Part shown: positions 7,054 through 8,154 of the stretch, piece by piece
How positions within the stretch are numbered: the first letter of the stretch is position 1
Layout of the letters: each line of letters opens with the position of its first letter
Assembly: GCA_023427545.1 (NCBI GenBank)
Contig: JAEZBF010000149.1
Coordinates: 1 to 8,154 of the forward strand
DNA: 8,154 nt
Origin: Pseudomonadota bacterium
GTDB lineage: Bacteria; Pseudomonadota; Alphaproteobacteria; Rhizobiales; Devosiaceae
Direction: 5' to 3'
Translations under genes and position numbers: made by a program
Notes under the pieces: generated by a model
What the model was told of the DNA's origin: nothing
The model's input: the letters and a program-made list of their open reading frames with translations, nothing else
Databases searched by the model: none

Positions 7054-7649
7054 CAGGCGGCCTGCCCGAGGTGGAAATCGCGGGAGAGGTTCAGGAAGTT
7101 CTGCAGCAGCGCGTGGCCATTCTCGGACGCGATGCTCTCGGGATGGAACTGAACGCCGTGCAGGGGATAGCTGCGGTGATGCATGCCCATGATGAGGCCG
7201 TCCTCGCTCGTAGCCGTGACTTCGAGCGTTGAGGGCAGGGTAGAGCGTTCGACAACGAGCGAATGATAGCGGGTCGCCTCAAAGCCCGAGTTGAGGCCGC
7301 GGAAGATGCCGCGCCCATTGTGGGTGATGCGGCTCGTCTTGCCATGCATCAGCTGTGGCGCACGAACGACCACGCCCCCCATCGCCTGACCGATGGCTTG
7401 ATGGCCGAGGCAGACGCCCAGGATCGGAGTCACTGGAGCGAAGCGCTCGATCAGCGAGAGGCAGATGCCAGCCTCGTTCGGCGTGCAGGGCCCGGGCGAG
7501 AGCACGATCGCTTCCGGCGACATATCCTCAATCTCGTCGAGGGTGATCCTGTCGTTGCGGCGCACAACAAGATCGGCGCCCAGTTCTCCGAGGAAGTGGA
7601 CGAGGTTGTAGGTGAAGCTGTCGTAGTTATCGATGACGAGGAGGCGCAT
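7053..7649 (-). CDS. trpG: Anthranilate synthase glutamine amidotransferase subunit TrpG (may also serve as PabA)
   Basis: 198 residues, a complete class I glutamine amidotransferase. It frees ammonia from glutamine and passes it to TrpE for anthranilate synthesis; in many bacteria one such protein also serves PabB in folate synthesis, which I cannot decide here. The triad is visible: Cys80 in GVCLGHQ, His169 and Glu171 in QFHPES. The oxyanion region SPGPCTP is at 51-57, and the N-terminus MRLLVIDNYDSFTYN is typical. AGGAAGAG lies about ten bases upstream of ATG 7649. It opens the coupled series trpG-trpD-trpC-moaC-moeA but is separated from trpE by 241 repeat-rich bases. No clear promoter is visible in that gap. 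Confidence 0.97.
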   Translation of the reverse strand: MRLLVIDNYDSFTYNLVHFLGELGADLVVRRNDRITLDEIEDMSPEAIVLSPGPCTPNEAGICLSLIERFAPVTPILGVCLGHQAIGQAMGGVVVRAPQLMHGKTSRITHNGRGIFRGLNSGFEATRYHSLVVERSTLPSTLEVTATSEDGLIMGMHHRSYPLHGVQFHPESIASENGHALLQNFLNLSRDFHLGQAA

Positions 7650-7687
7650 CCGTTAGTCTCTTCCTGACGCTGGTTCTAACCACAGGG

Positions 7688-7710
7688 TCGTTCCCGCGAA
7701 AGCGAAAATC
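7688..7710. repeat. Degenerate copy of a dispersed palindromic element
   Basis: TCGTTCCCGCGAAAGCGAAAATC resembles the common proteobacterial intergenic motif whose intact form is TTCCCGC-GAAA-GCGGGAA. Here the right arm reads GCGAAAA, so only the inner CGC/GCG and outer TT/AA can pair. The resemblance is from memory, and a genome-wide search for copies would settle it. Confidence 0.4.
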
Positions 7711-7770
7711 TCTGTCGTGGCTAGACATGCCATCGGAAAACGGAGAGTGGCCCTGTGACGGGCAGTGCCA

Positions 7771-7832
7771 CGACCTCATGGTTCGACAAGCTCACCATGA
7801 ATTCTGCTGGGGAGCCGTGCGCCATGAGGTCG
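7771..7832. repeat. Inverted-repeat element of dispersed sphingomonad type between trpE and trpG
   Basis: CGACCTCATGG (7771-7781) is perfectly complementary in reverse to CCATGAGGTCG (7822-7832), an 11-base stem. Inside it a second, competing inverted repeat is present: TCATGGT (7776-7782) with ACCATGA (7794-7800) around an 11-base loop. The core GGTTCGACAAGCTCACCATGA is a sequence I recognise as recurring between genes in sphingomonad genomes, often giving spurious peptides when translated. No transposase is near. Confidence 0.65.
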
Positions 7833-7844
7833 ACTGGGGAGCCG
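7807..7844. repeat. 11-base direct repeat (CTGGGGAGCCG) in two copies
   Basis: CTGGGGAGCCG occurs at 7807-7817 and again at 7834-7844, a period of 27 bases. The right arm of the inverted repeat (7822-7832) falls between the two copies. This suggests a composite repeat element, or duplication during insertion or recombination. Confidence 0.7.
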
Positions 7845-7890
7845 GGGTGCCGAGTGCCGTAGGAGCAAAGGGACGGGGAGGTGAGAGCCA

Positions 7891-8154
7891 TCACTGTCCG
7901 ACCCTGGCTTCGCCGGCGTAGCGCAGGGCCTCTTCGGCCGCGGAGAAGAGGGCGCGGGCCTTGTTCTCGCATTCCATCTGCTCGAGCTCAGGCTTGCTGT
8001 CGGCCACGATGCCGGCGCCGGCCTGGACGTAGAGCTTGCCGTCCTTGAGGATCGCGGTGCGCAGCACGATGCAGGTGTCCATCGAACCGTCGGCACCGAA
8101 GTAGCCGACGCAGCCGCCATAGATGCCGCGGCGGGATTTCTCGAGCTCGTCGAT
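7891..8154 (-). CDS. trpE: Anthranilate synthase component I TrpE, C-terminal end (5' part outside window)
   Basis: The last 87 residues of TrpE; the frame is open to the window edge, so the ATG at 8082 is an internal Met, not a start. TrpE makes anthranilate from chorismate with ammonia supplied by TrpG. The visible part is the end of the chorismate-binding domain: RRGIYGGCVGYFG (8-20), MDTCIVLRTA (25-34), VQAGAGIVADS (43-53), and the following conserved acidic residues E58 and E61 with K65. The N-terminal regulatory domain that binds tryptophan is not in the window, nor is any trp leader. The reading frame ends normally at TGA 7891, so the repeats in the following gap lie outside the coding sequence. 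Confidence 0.95.
   Translation of the reverse strand: MDELEKSRRGIYGGCVGYFGADGSMDTCIVLRTAILKDGKLYVQAGAGIVADSKPELEQMECENKARALFSAAEEALRYAGEARVGQ

Noticed and set aside
7721..7972. Small open frames on both strands through the trpE-trpG gap
   Set aside because: Their peptides come from translated dispersed repeat sequence and partly overlap trpE in another frame; they lack ribosome binding sites and family resemblance.

Overview
The window looks like chromosomal DNA of an alphaproteobacterium, most likely a member of the Sphingomonadales. Three things point there: the minus-strand gene order trpE, trpG, trpD, trpC, moaC, moeA, lexA; SOS operators of the alphaproteobacterial GTTC-N7-GTTC type in front of lexA; and intergenic repeat sequences of the kind scattered through sphingomonad genomes. 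The order-level assignment is inference from memory; no database search was possible.

Layout. Positions 2-1687 (+) hold the C-terminal 561 residues of an autotransporter-type outer-membrane protein: an Asn/Gly-rich repetitive passenger, then a beta-barrel ending in Phe. Thirty-three bases later, 1721-2314 (+) encodes an exported IalB-family (invasion-associated locus B) protein that has lost the second of the family's two cysteine pairs. A 417-base stretch with no convincing gene (2315-2731) separates this surface-protein pair from the convergent lexA (2732-3448, -). Between lexA and moeA lies a compact regulatory region with a sigma70-like promoter and two SOS boxes that bracket its -10 element.

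From 3546 to 7649 (-) five genes run trpG, trpD, trpC, moaC, moeA, every junction overlapping or touching (TGATG, TGAATG, TGATG, ATGA). This is a tightly coupled unit joining tryptophan synthesis (anthranilate to indole-3-glycerol phosphate) to two molybdenum cofactor steps. Upstream, 7891-8154 (-) is the C-terminal end of trpE. The 241-base trpE-trpG gap is filled with inverted and direct repeats that look like dispersed intergenic elements.

How the genes work together: TrpE and TrpG form anthranilate synthase, TrpD and TrpC carry the next steps, and the missing steps (TrpF, TrpA, TrpB) are outside the window. MoaC makes cyclic pyranopterin monophosphate and MoeA inserts molybdate into molybdopterin. 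LexA controls the DNA-damage response and should repress itself. The autotransporter and IalB-like protein are envelope proteins of unknown role. I see no CRISPR array, tRNA, rRNA, insertion sequence, phage gene or obvious new defence system. The most unusual items are the paired opposing SOS boxes, the cysteine-depleted IalB protein beside an autotransporter, and the repeats splitting trpE from trpG.
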